The position numbers were made by a program, and so were the translations under genes. From Burkholderia anthina (lineage in GTDB: Bacteria > Pseudomonadota > Gammaproteobacteria > Burkholderiales > Burkholderiaceae), in the NCBI RefSeq assembly GCF_001547525.1, contig NZ_CM003768.1:434001-498000 (forward strand): 64,000 bases of DNA, read 5' to 3'. Position 1 is the stretch's first letter; each line of letters begins with the position of its first letter. Of this stretch, positions 1 to 8,248 are shown in pieces. Below the pieces are notes generated by a model. It made no database searches and was not told where the DNA came from. It saw nothing but the letters and a program-made list of their open reading frames with translations.

Positions 1-1052
1 CGTTCGACTGGCCCGCGTTCAAGGAGGCGCTGCGCGCGCGGCTCGCCGCGGCCGACGGCCCCGAGCAGCAGATGGACCTGCTGCGCCATGCGCAGCACGC
101 GGAGGTGTTCCGGATCCTGCTGATCGACCTGGCCGGGCAACTGTCGGTCGAGCACGTGAGCGACCGGCTGTCCGAGCTGGCCGACGCGGTGCTCGACGTG
201 ACGATCGAAGTCGTCTGGTCGCAGCTCGCGAAGCGCCATCGCGACGTGCCGATGTTCGCGGTGATCGCGTACGGCAAGCTGGGCGGCAAGGAGCTCGGCT
301 ATGCGTCCGATCTCGATCTGATCTTCCTGTACGACGATCCGGACGAGCGTTCGGCGGACGTCTACACGACCTTCACGCGGCGCCTGATCACGTGGCTCAC
401 GACGGCGACCGGCGCGGGCGCACTGTTCGACATCGACCTGCGGCTGCGGCCGAACGGCGAGGCCGGGTTGCTCGTCACCGATCTCGACGCATTCCGCCGC
501 TATCAACTGCGCGAGGGCGACGCCGCGAACACCGCGTGGGTGTGGGAGCACCAGGCGCTGACGCGCGCCCGCTACAGCGCTGGCGACGCGCGGATCGGCG
601 CGGCTTTCGAGGCGATCCGCCAGCAGGTGCTGACGACGCCGCGCGACGGGGCGATCCTCGCGAAGGAGATCGTCGACATGCGCGGGAAGGTGTTTGCCGG
701 CCACCCGAACCAGACCGGGCTGTTCGACCTGAAGCACGATCGCGGCGGGATGGTCGACATCGAGTTCATCGTCCAGTACTGGGTGCTGCTGCACGCGTCG
801 AGCGACGCCGAGCTGATCCGCAATACCGGCAATATCGCGCTGCTGCGCGAGGTCGCGCGCTTCGGGCTGATGGGTGCGGACGAGGCCGAGCGCGTCGGCG
901 CGGCGTATCGCAAGTACCGCAAGCTGCAGCACAAGCTGCGGCTCGACGGGATGGAGAAGGCGCGCGTCGATCCGGCCCTGGTGGCCGACGAGCGGGCGGC
1001 CGTGACGGCGCTGTGGGCGCGCGTGTTCGGGGCGGTCGAACCGGGCGTTTGA
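1..1052 (+). CDS. glnE: Glutamine synthetase adenylyltransferase / adenylyl-removing enzyme, C-terminal part
   Basis: GlnE attaches AMP to, and removes it from, glutamine synthetase, so nitrogen status sets glutamine synthetase activity. Only the last roughly 350 residues are here; the frame is open from base 3 and the start lies outside the window. The piece is the C-terminal adenylyltransferase half: the nucleotidyltransferase core is visible as AYGKLGGKELGYASDLDLIF, including the SDLDLIF metal-binding acidic pair, followed by the LRPNGEAG stretch and a helical C-terminus. It ends 127 bases before the recN stop, and the two genes converge. The partial state is caused by the window edge, not by a break. 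Confidence 0.95.
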   Translation, partial: FDWPAFKEALRARLAAADGPEQQMDLLRHAQHAEVFRILLIDLAGQLSVEHVSDRLSELADAVLDVTIEVVWSQLAKRHRDVPMFAVIAYGKLGGKELGYASDLDLIFLYDDPDERSADVYTTFTRRLITWLTTATGAGALFDIDLRLRPNGEAGLLVTDLDAFRRYQLREGDAANTAWVWEHQALTRARYSAGDARIGAAFEAIRQQVLTTPRDGAILAKEIVDMRGKVFAGHPNQTGLFDLKHDRGGMVDIEFIVQYWVLLHASSDAELIRNTGNIALLREVARFGLMGADEAERVGAAYRKYRKLQHKLRLDGMEKARVDPALVADERAAVTALWARVFGAVEPGV

Positions 1053-1124
1053 GTCGCCCGTTCGAATCGGGCGTACGATCGGCGGCGCGGGCCGGCCGCG
1101 ATCGACCGGCTGGCCTGCCGTAAC

Positions 1125-1151
1125 AAAAGACCGGCGCATGCGCCGGTCTTC
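1125..1151 (-). terminator. Rho-independent terminator of recN
   Basis: A perfect 24-base palindrome (1127-1150, arms AAGACCGGCGCA and its complement) lies between the converging glnE and recN genes. Read on the minus strand the stem is followed by TTTT, so it fits best as the recN terminator. On the plus strand only two T residues follow, so it is a weaker stop for glnE. Confidence 0.75.
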
Positions 1152-1179
1152 CCGCATTCGGGCCAACGTGGTGCCGGCG

Positions 1180-2829
1180 TCAGGCCGCCAGCATTTCCTT
1201 CGCGTGCTTGCGCGTCGTTGCCGTGATTTCGAGCCCGCCGAGCATCCGCGCGACTTCCTCGATACGGCTGGCGCGGTCGAGCGCGACAACGGTCGATACC
1301 GTGCCGCCGCGCTCGTCGGCGCCCTTCGCCACCTGGAAATGATGGTCGCCGCGCGCGGCGACCTGCGGCAGGTGCGTCACGCACAGCACCTGGCGGTCGC
1401 GCCCGAGCTGGTGCAGCAGGCGGCCGACCACTTCGGCGACGCCGCCGCCGATTCCCGTATCGACTTCGTCGAAGATCAGCGTCGGCGTCGGGCTCGCGGC
1501 GCTGGCGATGACCGCGAGCGCGAGGCTGATCCGTGCGAGCTCGCCGCCCGACGCGACCTTCGCGAGCGGGCGCAGCGGCACGCCCGGGTGCCCGGCCACG
1601 CGGAATTCGACCTGTTCCAGCCCGTGCGGGCCGCCGTCGGCGAGCGGCACGAGCGCGACTTCGAAGCTGCCGCCTGCCATCGACAGTTCCTGCATGCCGG
1701 CCGTGACGGCCGTGCCGAGCGCCTTCGCGGCCTGCGCGCGCGCCTTCGACAGGCGTTTCGCATCGGCGAGATAGGCTTCCCGCGCCTTGGCCTGCGCGGC
1801 TTCGAGCGCGCCGAGATCGGCGGCGGCGTCGAGCGCGGCGAGTTGCGCGCGGCGCGCCGCATGCTCCTCGTGCAGCGTGTCGGGCGGTAGCCGGAACTTG
1901 CGCGCGGTCGAGTGCAGCGCGTCGAGCCGCGTTTCGACCTGCGCGAGCCGCTCCGGGTCGAGATCGACGCGCTGGGCATAGTGCGACAGCGAATACACGG
2001 CTTCCTGCAACTGGATCTCGGCCGGCTCCAGCGATGCCAGCGCATCGCCGAGCGCGGTGTCGTAGTCGGCCAGGCTGCGCAGCTTCGACACGATCGCGCC
2101 GAGCTGCGCGAGCATCGCGTCGTCGGACTCGGACAGCACGTTGAGCGCGCCGCGCACGCCTTCGATCAGGTTCGCCGAATGCGACAGGCGCTTGTGTTCG
2201 TTGCTGACTTCGTCCCATTCGCCGGCTTGCGGCGCGAGCTTGTCGAGTTCGGCGAGCTGCCACGCGAGCTTTTCGCGCTCGAGCTGCAATTCGCGCTCGT
2301 GCGCCTTCGCGGCGTCGATCGCCTGCGTCGCGTCGCGCCACACGCGCCACGCGCGCGCGACGTTCGCGGCATCGGCGACGAGCCCCGCGTGCGTGTCGAA
2401 CAGCTCGCGCTGCGCGTCGGGCCGCATCAGCAACTGGTGCGCGTGCTGGCCGTGGATGTCGACGAGCATCTCGCCGAGTTCGCGCAGTTGGGCGAGCGTG
2501 GCGCTGGTGCCGTTGATGAACGCACGCGACCGGCCGTTCGCGTCGATCACGCGGCGCAGCATCACGGTGTCCTCGGCGTCGAACGCGTGGTCGTCGAGCC
2601 AGCGCGCGACACGGTCGTGCGGCGTGAACTCGGCCGTGATGTCGGCGCGGCCGCAGCCGGTGCGCACGATGCTCGCGTCGGCGCGTTCGCCGAGCGCGAG
2701 GGCGAGGGCGTCGATCAGGATCGACTTGCCGGCGCCGGTTTCGCCTGAAAAGACGGAAAAGCCGCTGTCGAATTCGAGATCGAGCGCGGCGACGATGACG
2801 AAGTCGCGGATCGAGAGGTGGCGGAGCAT
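1180..2829 (-). CDS. recN: DNA repair protein RecN
   Basis: RecN is an SMC-like ATPase that acts early in double-strand break repair and holds DNA ends together. The 549 residues match the family length. The N-terminus LRHLSIRDFVIV leads into the Walker A motif GETGAGKS near residue 32. A long helical middle region, rich in alternating charged residues, forms the coiled coil. Near the C-terminus come the ABC signature region ASGGELARIS and Walker B LIFDEVDTGIGG. The start codon follows nadK by 19 bases, so the two are probably one transcript, a common arrangement. No sign of LexA boxes was found in the short gap. Confidence 0.96.
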   Translation of the reverse strand: MLRHLSIRDFVIVAALDLEFDSGFSVFSGETGAGKSILIDALALALGERADASIVRTGCGRADITAEFTPHDRVARWLDDHAFDAEDTVMLRRVIDANGRSRAFINGTSATLAQLRELGEMLVDIHGQHAHQLLMRPDAQRELFDTHAGLVADAANVARAWRVWRDATQAIDAAKAHERELQLEREKLAWQLAELDKLAPQAGEWDEVSNEHKRLSHSANLIEGVRGALNVLSESDDAMLAQLGAIVSKLRSLADYDTALGDALASLEPAEIQLQEAVYSLSHYAQRVDLDPERLAQVETRLDALHSTARKFRLPPDTLHEEHAARRAQLAALDAAADLGALEAAQAKAREAYLADAKRLSKARAQAAKALGTAVTAGMQELSMAGGSFEVALVPLADGGPHGLEQVEFRVAGHPGVPLRPLAKVASGGELARISLALAVIASAASPTPTLIFDEVDTGIGGGVAEVVGRLLHQLGRDRQVLCVTHLPQVAARGDHHFQVAKGADERGGTVSTVVALDRASRIEEVARMLGGLEITATTRKHAKEMLAA

Positions 2830-2848
2830 GGTGTCGGGCGGAGCGGCG

Positions 2849-3751
2849 TCAGGACGCCTTGTCGTCTTCGTTCGATGCGTGTTCGTTCCAGTGCAGCTTC
2901 TTGCGCAGCGTCGTGTAGTAGCTGTAGCCGATCGGGTGCAGGAACGGCACCGTGTGCTTCGAGCGGCGCACCTCGATCGTGTCGTTCAGCTCGAGCGACG
3001 TGAACGACTGCATGTCGAAGTTCACGTTGACGTCGCGGCCGCCGACGATCTGGATCGCGATCTTCGAATCGTCGGGCAGCACGATCGGCCGGTTCGACAG
3101 CGCGTGCGGCGCGATCGGCACGAGCACGATGCCCGCCAGCTGCGGATGGAGGATCGGGCCGGCCGACGACAGCGCATACGCGGTCGAGCCGGTGGGCGTC
3201 GCGACGATCAGGCCGTCCGAGCGCTGGTTGTACATGTAGCGGCCGTCGACCGACGCACGCAGCTCGACCATCCCGGAGAAGCCGCTGCGGTTCACGACGA
3301 CGTCGTTGAACGCGAGCGCGTGGTAGATCGGTTCGCCGTCGCGTACGATCCGCGCCTCGAGCAGCGAGCGCTCCTCGCGCTCGAACTTGCCGGCCAGCAT
3401 CACGGGCACGAGCGCCTGCATGTCGGAGGCCGCGATGTCGGTGATGAAGCCGAGCCGCCCGTGGTTGATCCCGATCAGCGGTGTCCGGTACGGCGCAAGC
3501 TGGCGGCCGATGCCGAGCATCGTGCCGTCGCCGCCGAGCACGATTGCCACGTCCGCTCGTGCCCCGATTTCGGCCGGGGTGAGCGCCGGGTAGCCGGCGA
3601 TGCCGATTTCCCGCGCGGTATCGCCTTCGAACACGACCTCGAAGCCGAGCGTGGCAATGCTGTCCGCCAGCGTGGCGAGCGGCTCGGCGATGCCGGGCGT
3701 GTTGCTCCGGCCGACGAGCGCGACAGTGTTGAACTGATTACCGGTTTTCAT
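2849..3751 (-). CDS. nadK: NAD kinase
   Basis: Phosphorylates NAD to NADP in the cytoplasm. The protein is 300 residues, as usual for the family. The kinase motif GGDGTML, with its catalytic Asp, is near residue 75, followed by GINHGRLGF and the NAD-binding [15 protein letters not shown] segment. I chose the ATG at 3751 (MKTGNQF): the frame stays open for 50 more codons upstream, but that extension has no family resemblance and would run into the promoter region shared with hrcA. The gene is transcribed away from hrcA and runs into recN, so NADP supply and DNA repair share a transcript here. Confidence 0.95.
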   Translation of the reverse strand: MKTGNQFNTVALVGRSNTPGIAEPLATLADSIATLGFEVVFEGDTAREIGIAGYPALTPAEIGARADVAIVLGGDGTMLGIGRQLAPYRTPLIGINHGRLGFITDIAASDMQALVPVMLAGKFEREERSLLEARIVRDGEPIYHALAFNDVVVNRSGFSGMVELRASVDGRYMYNQRSDGLIVATPTGSTAYALSSAGPILHPQLAGIVLVPIAPHALSNRPIVLPDDSKIAIQIVGGRDVNVNFDMQSFTSLELNDTIEVRRSKHTVPFLHPIGYSYYTTLRKKLHWNEHASNEDDKAS

Positions 3752-3882
3752 GCCGGCATTACACCATAGCTCGTTGACGAAAAGAACCGCCCGTGCGCCG
3801 ACGGGGCCGGATCGGGCCGGCCCGCGCAATGGTGGCCGACGCCACTCGCCGTGCTTGCGCGGTTGCGCTAAAATTTTCCACC

Positions 3883-4905
3883 ATGCTAGATCCTCGCGCA
3901 CGAACCCTCCTGAAAACCCTGATCGAACGGTATATCGCCGACGGTCAGCCAGTCGGATCGCGCACGTTGTCCCGTTACTCCGGGCTCGAGCTGAGCCCGG
4001 CGACGATCCGCAACGTGATGTCCGACCTGGAGGAGCTCGGCCTCGTGTCGAGCCCGCACACGTCGGCCGGCCGCGTGCCGACGCCGCGCGGCTACCGGCT
4101 GTTCGTCGACACGATGCTGACGGTCGAGGCGCCGATCGACGCGGAGGCCGTCGCGCGTCAGGTGCAGAACACGCTGCAGGCCGGCGAGCCGCAGCAGCGG
4201 GTGGTGGCGGCCGCCGCGAGCGTGCTGTCGAACCTGTCGCAGTTCGCGGGCGTCGTGCTGACGCCGCGTCGCAGCCACGTGTTCAAGCAGATCGAATTCA
4301 TGCGCCTGTCCGACAAGCGCATCCTGCTGATCATCGTCACGCCCGAGGGCGACGTGCAGAACCGCATGCTCGCGACGCCGCGCGACTATTCGCCGTCGCA
4401 ACTGACCGAGGCGTCCAACTACATCAACGCGCATTTCGCCGGCCTGTCGTTCGACGAGGTGCGCCGCCGCCTGCGCGACGAGATCGACCAGTTGCGCGGC
4501 GACATGACGACGCTGATGCACGCGGCCGTGACGGCCAGTACCGAGGTGCCCGACACCGAGGACACCGTGCTGATTTCCGGCGAGCGCAACCTGCTCGAGG
4601 TGGCGGACCTGTCGTCCGACATGGCGCGGCTGCGCAAGCTGTTCGACGTATTCGACCAAAAGACGGGCCTCCTGCAACTGCTCGACGTGTCGAGCCACGC
4701 CCAGGGCGTGCAGATCTTCATCGGCGGCGAATCGACGCTCGTGCCGATCGAGGAAATGAGCGTCGTGACCGCGCCTTACGAGGTGAACGGCAAGATCGTC
4801 GGCACGCTCGGCGTGATCGGCCCGACCCGCATGGCGTACAACCGCGTGATACCGATCGTCGACATCACCGCGCGCCTGCTGTCGCTCACGCTGAGCCAGC
4901 AGTAG
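3883..4905 (+). CDS. hrcA: Heat-inducible transcription repressor HrcA
   Basis: HrcA represses chaperone genes by binding CIRCE inverted repeats and is kept active by GroEL. The 340 residues start at [10 protein letters not shown], after a TAAAAT hexamer at 3869-3874 that may be a -10 box. The winged-helix N-terminal region ([15 protein letters not shown], residues about 45-60) is followed by the conserved [17 protein letters not shown] stretch, then the GAF-like domain. I saw no CIRCE element (TTAGCACTC-N9-GAGTGCTAA) upstream of hrcA, grpE or dnaK in this window, so its targets, expected to be groESL, lie elsewhere. It is divergent from nadK. Confidence 0.95.
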   Translation: MLDPRARTLLKTLIERYIADGQPVGSRTLSRYSGLELSPATIRNVMSDLEELGLVSSPHTSAGRVPTPRGYRLFVDTMLTVEAPIDAEAVARQVQNTLQAGEPQQRVVAAAASVLSNLSQFAGVVLTPRRSHVFKQIEFMRLSDKRILLIIVTPEGDVQNRMLATPRDYSPSQLTEASNYINAHFAGLSFDEVRRRLRDEIDQLRGDMTTLMHAAVTASTEVPDTEDTVLISGERNLLEVADLSSDMARLRKLFDVFDQKTGLLQLLDVSSHAQGVQIFIGGESTLVPIEEMSVVTAPYEVNGKIVGTLGVIGPTRMAYNRVIPIVDITARLLSLTLSQQ

Positions 4906-4998
4906 CCGCCGCCCCGACGCCGTCCCGCCATCGTGCCGCGGCGTCGCGCGCGCCGCCAGTCGGCCGAACGGCCAGCCGACCCGAGCGCCACGGCCCGC

Positions 4999-5004
4999 TA
5001 TAAT
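4999..5004 (+). promoter_or_regulatory. Probable -10 box of hemH
   Basis: A perfect TATAAT lies 41 bases upstream of the hemH start. The hexamer 17 bases further up (CCGACC) is a poor -35, so the upstream half is unsupported. Confidence 0.5.
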
Positions 5005-5045
5005 TGAGGGCCGTCCGACTGCGTGCCCCGAGCACGTTCCTGCCC

Positions 5046-6110
5046 ATGCGTTTCGATCTTGAGCCGCCATCGAGCGTCGCGGCTGCCCATCGCATCGGTG
5101 TGCTGCTGATCAATCTCGGCACGCCCGACGCGCCCACCCCGCGCGCGGTGCGGCGCTACCTGGCCGAATTCCTGTCGGATCCGCGGGTCGTCGAAATTCC
5201 GCAGGCCGTCTGGCAGGTGCTGCTGCGCACGCTGATCCTGCCGCTGCGCGGCCGCGCGTCCGCGAAGAAATACGCGGCCGTCTGGATGCCCGAAGGCTCG
5301 CCGCTGCGTGTCTACACCGAGCGCCAGACCGACAGCGTGCGGCACCTGCTCGCGTCGAACGGCTATCACGTGATGGTCGACTACGCGATGCGCTACGGCA
5401 GTCCGAACATTGCGCTCGCGCTCGCGCAGTTCAAGCGCGCGGGCGTCGAGCGCGTGCTGCTGATGCCGATGTATCCGCAATACTCGGCGTCGACCACCGC
5501 CACCGCGTTCGATGCCGCGTTCGGCGCGCTCGCGCGCATGCGCAATCAGCCGGAAGTGCGCACGGTGCGGCACTACGCCGACCATCCGGCCTATATCCAC
5601 GCGCTGGCCGAGCAGGTGCGCCAGTACTGGGCGCAGCACGGCCGGCCCGATTTCGCGGCCGGCGACAAGCTGGTGCTGAGTTTCCACGGCGTGCCGAAGC
5701 GCACGCTCGACCTCGGCGATCCCTATCACGACCAGTGCCAGCAGACGGGTGCGTTGCTGATGGCCGCGCTCGGGCTGTCGGCCACCGAATGCCGCGTCAC
5801 GTTCCAGTCGCGCTTCGGCAAGGCCGAATGGCTCCAGCCGTATACCGCGCCGACCCTGCGCGAATTCGGCGAGGCCGGCGTGCGGCGGGCCGACGTGTTC
5901 TGTCCCGGCTTCACGGCCGATTGCCTCGAGACGATCGAGGAAATCGGCATGGAAGTGCGCGACGAGTTTCTCGCCGGCGGCGGCAAGACCTTTCACCGCA
6001 TTCCGTGCCTGAACGGTGCCTCCGCATGGATCGGCGCGCTCGGCGAGATCGTCGCGGAAAATCTGCAGGGCTGGCCCGTCAAGGCCGCGCAGCCCGAACC
6101 GGTCAATTGA
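5046..6110 (+). CDS. hemH: Ferrochelatase
   Basis: Inserts ferrous iron into protoporphyrin IX, the last step of haem synthesis, at the inner face of the membrane. The 354 residues match the family. The N-terminal strand [15 protein letters not shown] is typical. The catalytic His lies in [19 protein letters not shown] near residue 210, and the C-terminal [18 protein letters not shown] carries the conserved Glu residues. I chose the ATG at 5046, because an earlier in-frame ATG-type start at 5004 overlaps the -10 box. It is followed by hslR on the same strand after about 85 bases. Confidence 0.95.
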   Translation: MRFDLEPPSSVAAAHRIGVLLINLGTPDAPTPRAVRRYLAEFLSDPRVVEIPQAVWQVLLRTLILPLRGRASAKKYAAVWMPEGSPLRVYTERQTDSVRHLLASNGYHVMVDYAMRYGSPNIALALAQFKRAGVERVLLMPMYPQYSASTTATAFDAAFGALARMRNQPEVRTVRHYADHPAYIHALAEQVRQYWAQHGRPDFAAGDKLVLSFHGVPKRTLDLGDPYHDQCQQTGALLMAALGLSATECRVTFQSRFGKAEWLQPYTAPTLREFGEAGVRRADVFCPGFTADCLETIEEIGMEVRDEFLAGGGKTFHRIPCLNGASAWIGALGEIVAENLQGWPVKAAQPEPVN

Positions 6111-6194
6111 GATGAAACGATTCCCACGCGCGCGTTGTTCGCCGTTCCCCGGGGCGGCGGTCAGCCTTCACACGGCGGCCCGGCGGAGGCTTGC

Positions 6195-6602
6195 ATGAAC
6201 TACAGGATTTCCACGGAGCCGGGCGCGAAGCTGCGCATCGACAAATGGCTGTGGGCAGCCCGATTCTTCAAGACGCGCTCGCTCGCGACCGATGCGGTCG
6301 ACAAGGGGCACGTGAAGATCGGCGGCGCGGCGGTCAAGCCGGCGAAGGACGTACGGGTGGGCGACGAGGTCGAGATTGCGATCGACGGCATCGTCTGGCA
6401 CATTGCCGTGCTGGGCGTGTGCGACGTGCGCGGGCCCGCGAGCGTCGCGCAGACGCTCTACGAGGAAACGGCTGCGGGGCGAGCCGCGCGGCTCGCCGAA
6501 CTGGAGCGGCGCCGGACGTATCGCGAGCCGGCGGCCGAGCTGCACGGCCGGCCGACGAAGCGCGACCGGCGCATCATCGACAGATTTTCTGGTGGGAGCT
6601 GA
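6195..6602 (+). CDS. hslR: Heat shock protein 15, S4-domain RNA-binding protein
   Basis: Hsp15 binds stalled 50S subunits carrying nascent chains and helps recycle them. The 135 residues contain one S4 RNA-binding domain near the N-terminus, seen in RIDKWLWAARFFKTRSLATD and the following GHVKIGG turn. The tail is basic and charged, ending RPTKRDRRIIDRF. The start at 6195 is preceded by GGAGG at a spacing of five bases; an upstream in-frame ATG at 6135 lacks a binding site. Its last 29 bases overlap, on the opposite strand, the end of a small membrane protein gene. Confidence 0.88.
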   Translation: MNYRISTEPGAKLRIDKWLWAARFFKTRSLATDAVDKGHVKIGGAAVKPAKDVRVGDEVEIAIDGIVWHIAVLGVCDVRGPASVAQTLYEETAAGRAARLAELERRRTYREPAAELHGRPTKRDRRIIDRFSGGS

Positions 6603-6735
6603 ACATCTGGTCGAACGTCGCCCGCGCGCTTCCGTATTCGGTCGTGCGGTCGGTGACGGCCCCCGACAGGCAGATGGTGGTGGTGCCGGCAATGAGTACC
6701 AGCGCGACCACCGATATCGCAAAGGTCAGTTTCAC
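6574..6735 (-). CDS. Small single-span membrane or secreted protein, unknown function
   Basis: A 53-codon gene starting at GTG. The start is supported by GGGGAG four bases upstream. The product begins VKLTFAISVVALVLIAG, one hydrophobic segment that could be a membrane anchor or signal peptide, and continues with a short polar tail that contains two Cys and ends QKICR. I do not recognise a family. It faces hslR and overlaps its 3' end by 29 bases. The good ribosome binding site and the hydrophobic N-terminus are the reasons I call it; it could still be spurious. Confidence 0.55.
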   Translation of the reverse strand: MKLTFAISVVALVLIAGTTTICLSGAVTDRTTEYGSARATFDQMFSSHQKICR

Positions 6736-6979
6736 GGTACTCCCCTCGAGAACAAGGGTGAAAACGGCGCCAGGTGGAAGGTCACGCGGCGGTCAGCTAG
6801 GGTAAACGCGCTTTTCCGACGCTTGAGTGGAGTGTAGTGCAGCCGGCCTGTGTGCAGCTAGTACTTGCCGGGTAAGCGTTGTTACAGGCCGTTTCGCCCG
6901 AGGCGGCGGACGATGCGGTGCCTGCCCCGGCAGACGCGCGGTTGTTTCGCGGCATTGGAGAATGCCGGCGAATAACCCT

Positions 6980-7006
6980 CTTGAAACCGCAGTTTTCGCC
7001 CTTATT
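6980..7006 (+). promoter_or_regulatory. Sigma-32 (heat-shock) promoter of grpE
   Basis: CTTGAAA at 6980-6986 and CCCTTATT at 6999-7006 match the sigma-32 consensus CTTGAAA / CCCCATNT. The gap between CTTGAA and CCC is 13 bases. The inferred leader of about 75 bases contains a hairpin (CCGCCGG/CCGGCGG at 7027-7048). The stretch 6736-6979 holds nothing else I can name. Confidence 0.75.
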
Positions 7007-7088
7007 TGCACCAGTAATGTGCGGTGCCGCCGGGTATACGTCCGGCGGTTGCCGATTTGGCTTCAACCTCTAATCGACTTTCAGCGAC

Positions 7089-7634
7089 ATGGAAAACACG
7101 CAAGAGAACCCGGCTACCCAATCGGCCGAAGACATCGGCAGCGAGAAGCAGGCGGAGCAAGGCGCCGCACCCGCCGCCGAAGCCGCCGACGCGGCGCTCG
7201 CGGAGGCTCAAGCCAAGGTCGCCGAGCTCCAGGAAAGCTTCCTGCGGGCGAAGGCCGAAACCGAGAACGTGCGCCGCCGCGCGCAGGACGACGTGTCGAA
7301 GGCGCACAAGTTCGCGATCGAGAGCTTCGCGGAGCACCTGCTGCCCGTGCTGGACAGCCTGGAAGCGGCCGTCAACGATACCTCCGGCGACATCGCGAAG
7401 GTGCGCGAGGGCGTCGAGCTCACGCTGCGCCAGTTGACGAGCGCGCTCGAGAAGGGCCGCGTCGTCGCGATCAATCCGGTCGGCGAGAAGTTCGATCCGC
7501 ACCAGCACCAGGCCATTTCGATGGTGCCGGCCGAGCAGGAGCCGAACACCGTCGTCACGGTGCTGCAAAAGGGCTACATGATCGCCGACCGCGTGCTGCG
7601 CCCGGCGCTCGTCACCGTCGCGCAGCCGAAGTAA
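7089..7634 (+). CDS. grpE: Nucleotide exchange factor GrpE
   Basis: GrpE releases ADP from DnaK and so resets the chaperone cycle; it also acts as a thermosensor. The 181 residues show an acidic, disordered N-terminus, then a long helix ([19 protein letters not shown]) that forms the dimeric coiled coil. The C-terminal beta domain contains [19 protein letters not shown] and the terminal motif [19 protein letters not shown]. It is the first gene of the heat-shock cluster and sits directly behind a sigma-32-type promoter. The next gene, a thioredoxin-like protein, starts 10 bases after its stop, so the two are cotranscribed. Confidence 0.96.
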   Translation: MENTQENPATQSAEDIGSEKQAEQGAAPAAEAADAALAEAQAKVAELQESFLRAKAETENVRRRAQDDVSKAHKFAIESFAEHLLPVLDSLEAAVNDTSGDIAKVREGVELTLRQLTSALEKGRVVAINPVGEKFDPHQHQAISMVPAEQEPNTVVTVLQKGYMIADRVLRPALVTVAQPK

Positions 7635-7644
7635 GGCGGCCGAC

Positions 7645-8100
7645 ATGGTGCCCGCCGGCGTCGATCGGGCCGCGTTCGACGCGTTCGACATGCAGGCGCT
7701 CGACGCCGGCACGTTCGACGCGGCCGTCGACGGCGCGGGCGACGCGCTGGCCGTGGTGTTCTTCTGGGGCGTCGACTGCTTCAACTGCGAGATCGCGAAG
7801 AAGGCGATGCTCGCCCAGCCCGACGCGATCCGCGCGCTGGGCCTGAAGTGGTTCCATTGCAACGTGTACGAGCACCATCAGCTGGGGCGCCGCTTCGGGC
7901 TGCACGGCGTGCCGACGTGGTTCTTCTTCCACCGCGGCAAGCGGTTGGGCCGCGCGACGGGCTGGCATGGTCTCGCGCAGTTCCAGGCAGCGGTTGCGGC
8001 GGCACGCGAGAAGATCGGCGCGGCGGCCGGTGCCGCGGCGGCCGGTGCGCCGTCCCGCGAGGGCACCGGCCCGCGCGATCCGCTGGCCGGCGGCGATTGA
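7645..8100 (+). CDS. Thioredoxin-like protein with CFNC motif
   Basis: A 151-residue thioredoxin-fold protein. The redox motif is WGVDCFNCE near residue 50, in place of the usual WCGPC. The cis-Pro loop is in LHGVPTWFFFHRGKRLGRATGW. There is no signal peptide, so it should act in the cytoplasm, probably as a thiol reductase. The last 30 residues are low-complexity Ala/Gly. It lies between grpE and dnaK, 10 bases behind grpE, and would be induced with them by heat. A role in protecting thiols during heat stress is inference from this position. Confidence 0.85.
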   Translation: MVPAGVDRAAFDAFDMQALDAGTFDAAVDGAGDALAVVFFWGVDCFNCEIAKKAMLAQPDAIRALGLKWFHCNVYEHHQLGRRFGLHGVPTWFFFHRGKRLGRATGWHGLAQFQAAVAAAREKIGAAAGAAAAGAPSREGTGPRDPLAGGD

Positions 8101-8131
8101 AAAAATTTAATATCCGCATCGCACGCCGGGT

Positions 8132-8159
8132 CTTGAAAACGGATCGGGCGGACGCATTT
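8132..8159 (+). promoter_or_regulatory. Sigma-32 (heat-shock) promoter of dnaK
   Basis: CTTGAAA at 8132-8138 is followed, 13-14 bases on, by ACGCATTT (8152-8159), a partial match to CCCCATNT. It would give dnaK its own heat-inducible start, with a leader of about 80 bases. Confidence 0.65.
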
Positions 8160-8248
8160 CGGGAACAGAGTTGAATTCTGGCGTGCGAAACCGCCCAAAA
8201 ACGCGGCGTTTCGCGCAGCAAACAAGCATTTCTGGAGATTAGGAAAAA

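Noticed and set aside
3752..3882. A CIRCE element in the hrcA/nadK gap
   Set aside because: No TTAGCACTC-N9-GAGTGCTAA or close variant is there.
6797..7066. A second small minus-strand gene in the hslR-grpE gap
   Set aside because: No ribosome site, no domain, and it overlaps the grpE promoter region.
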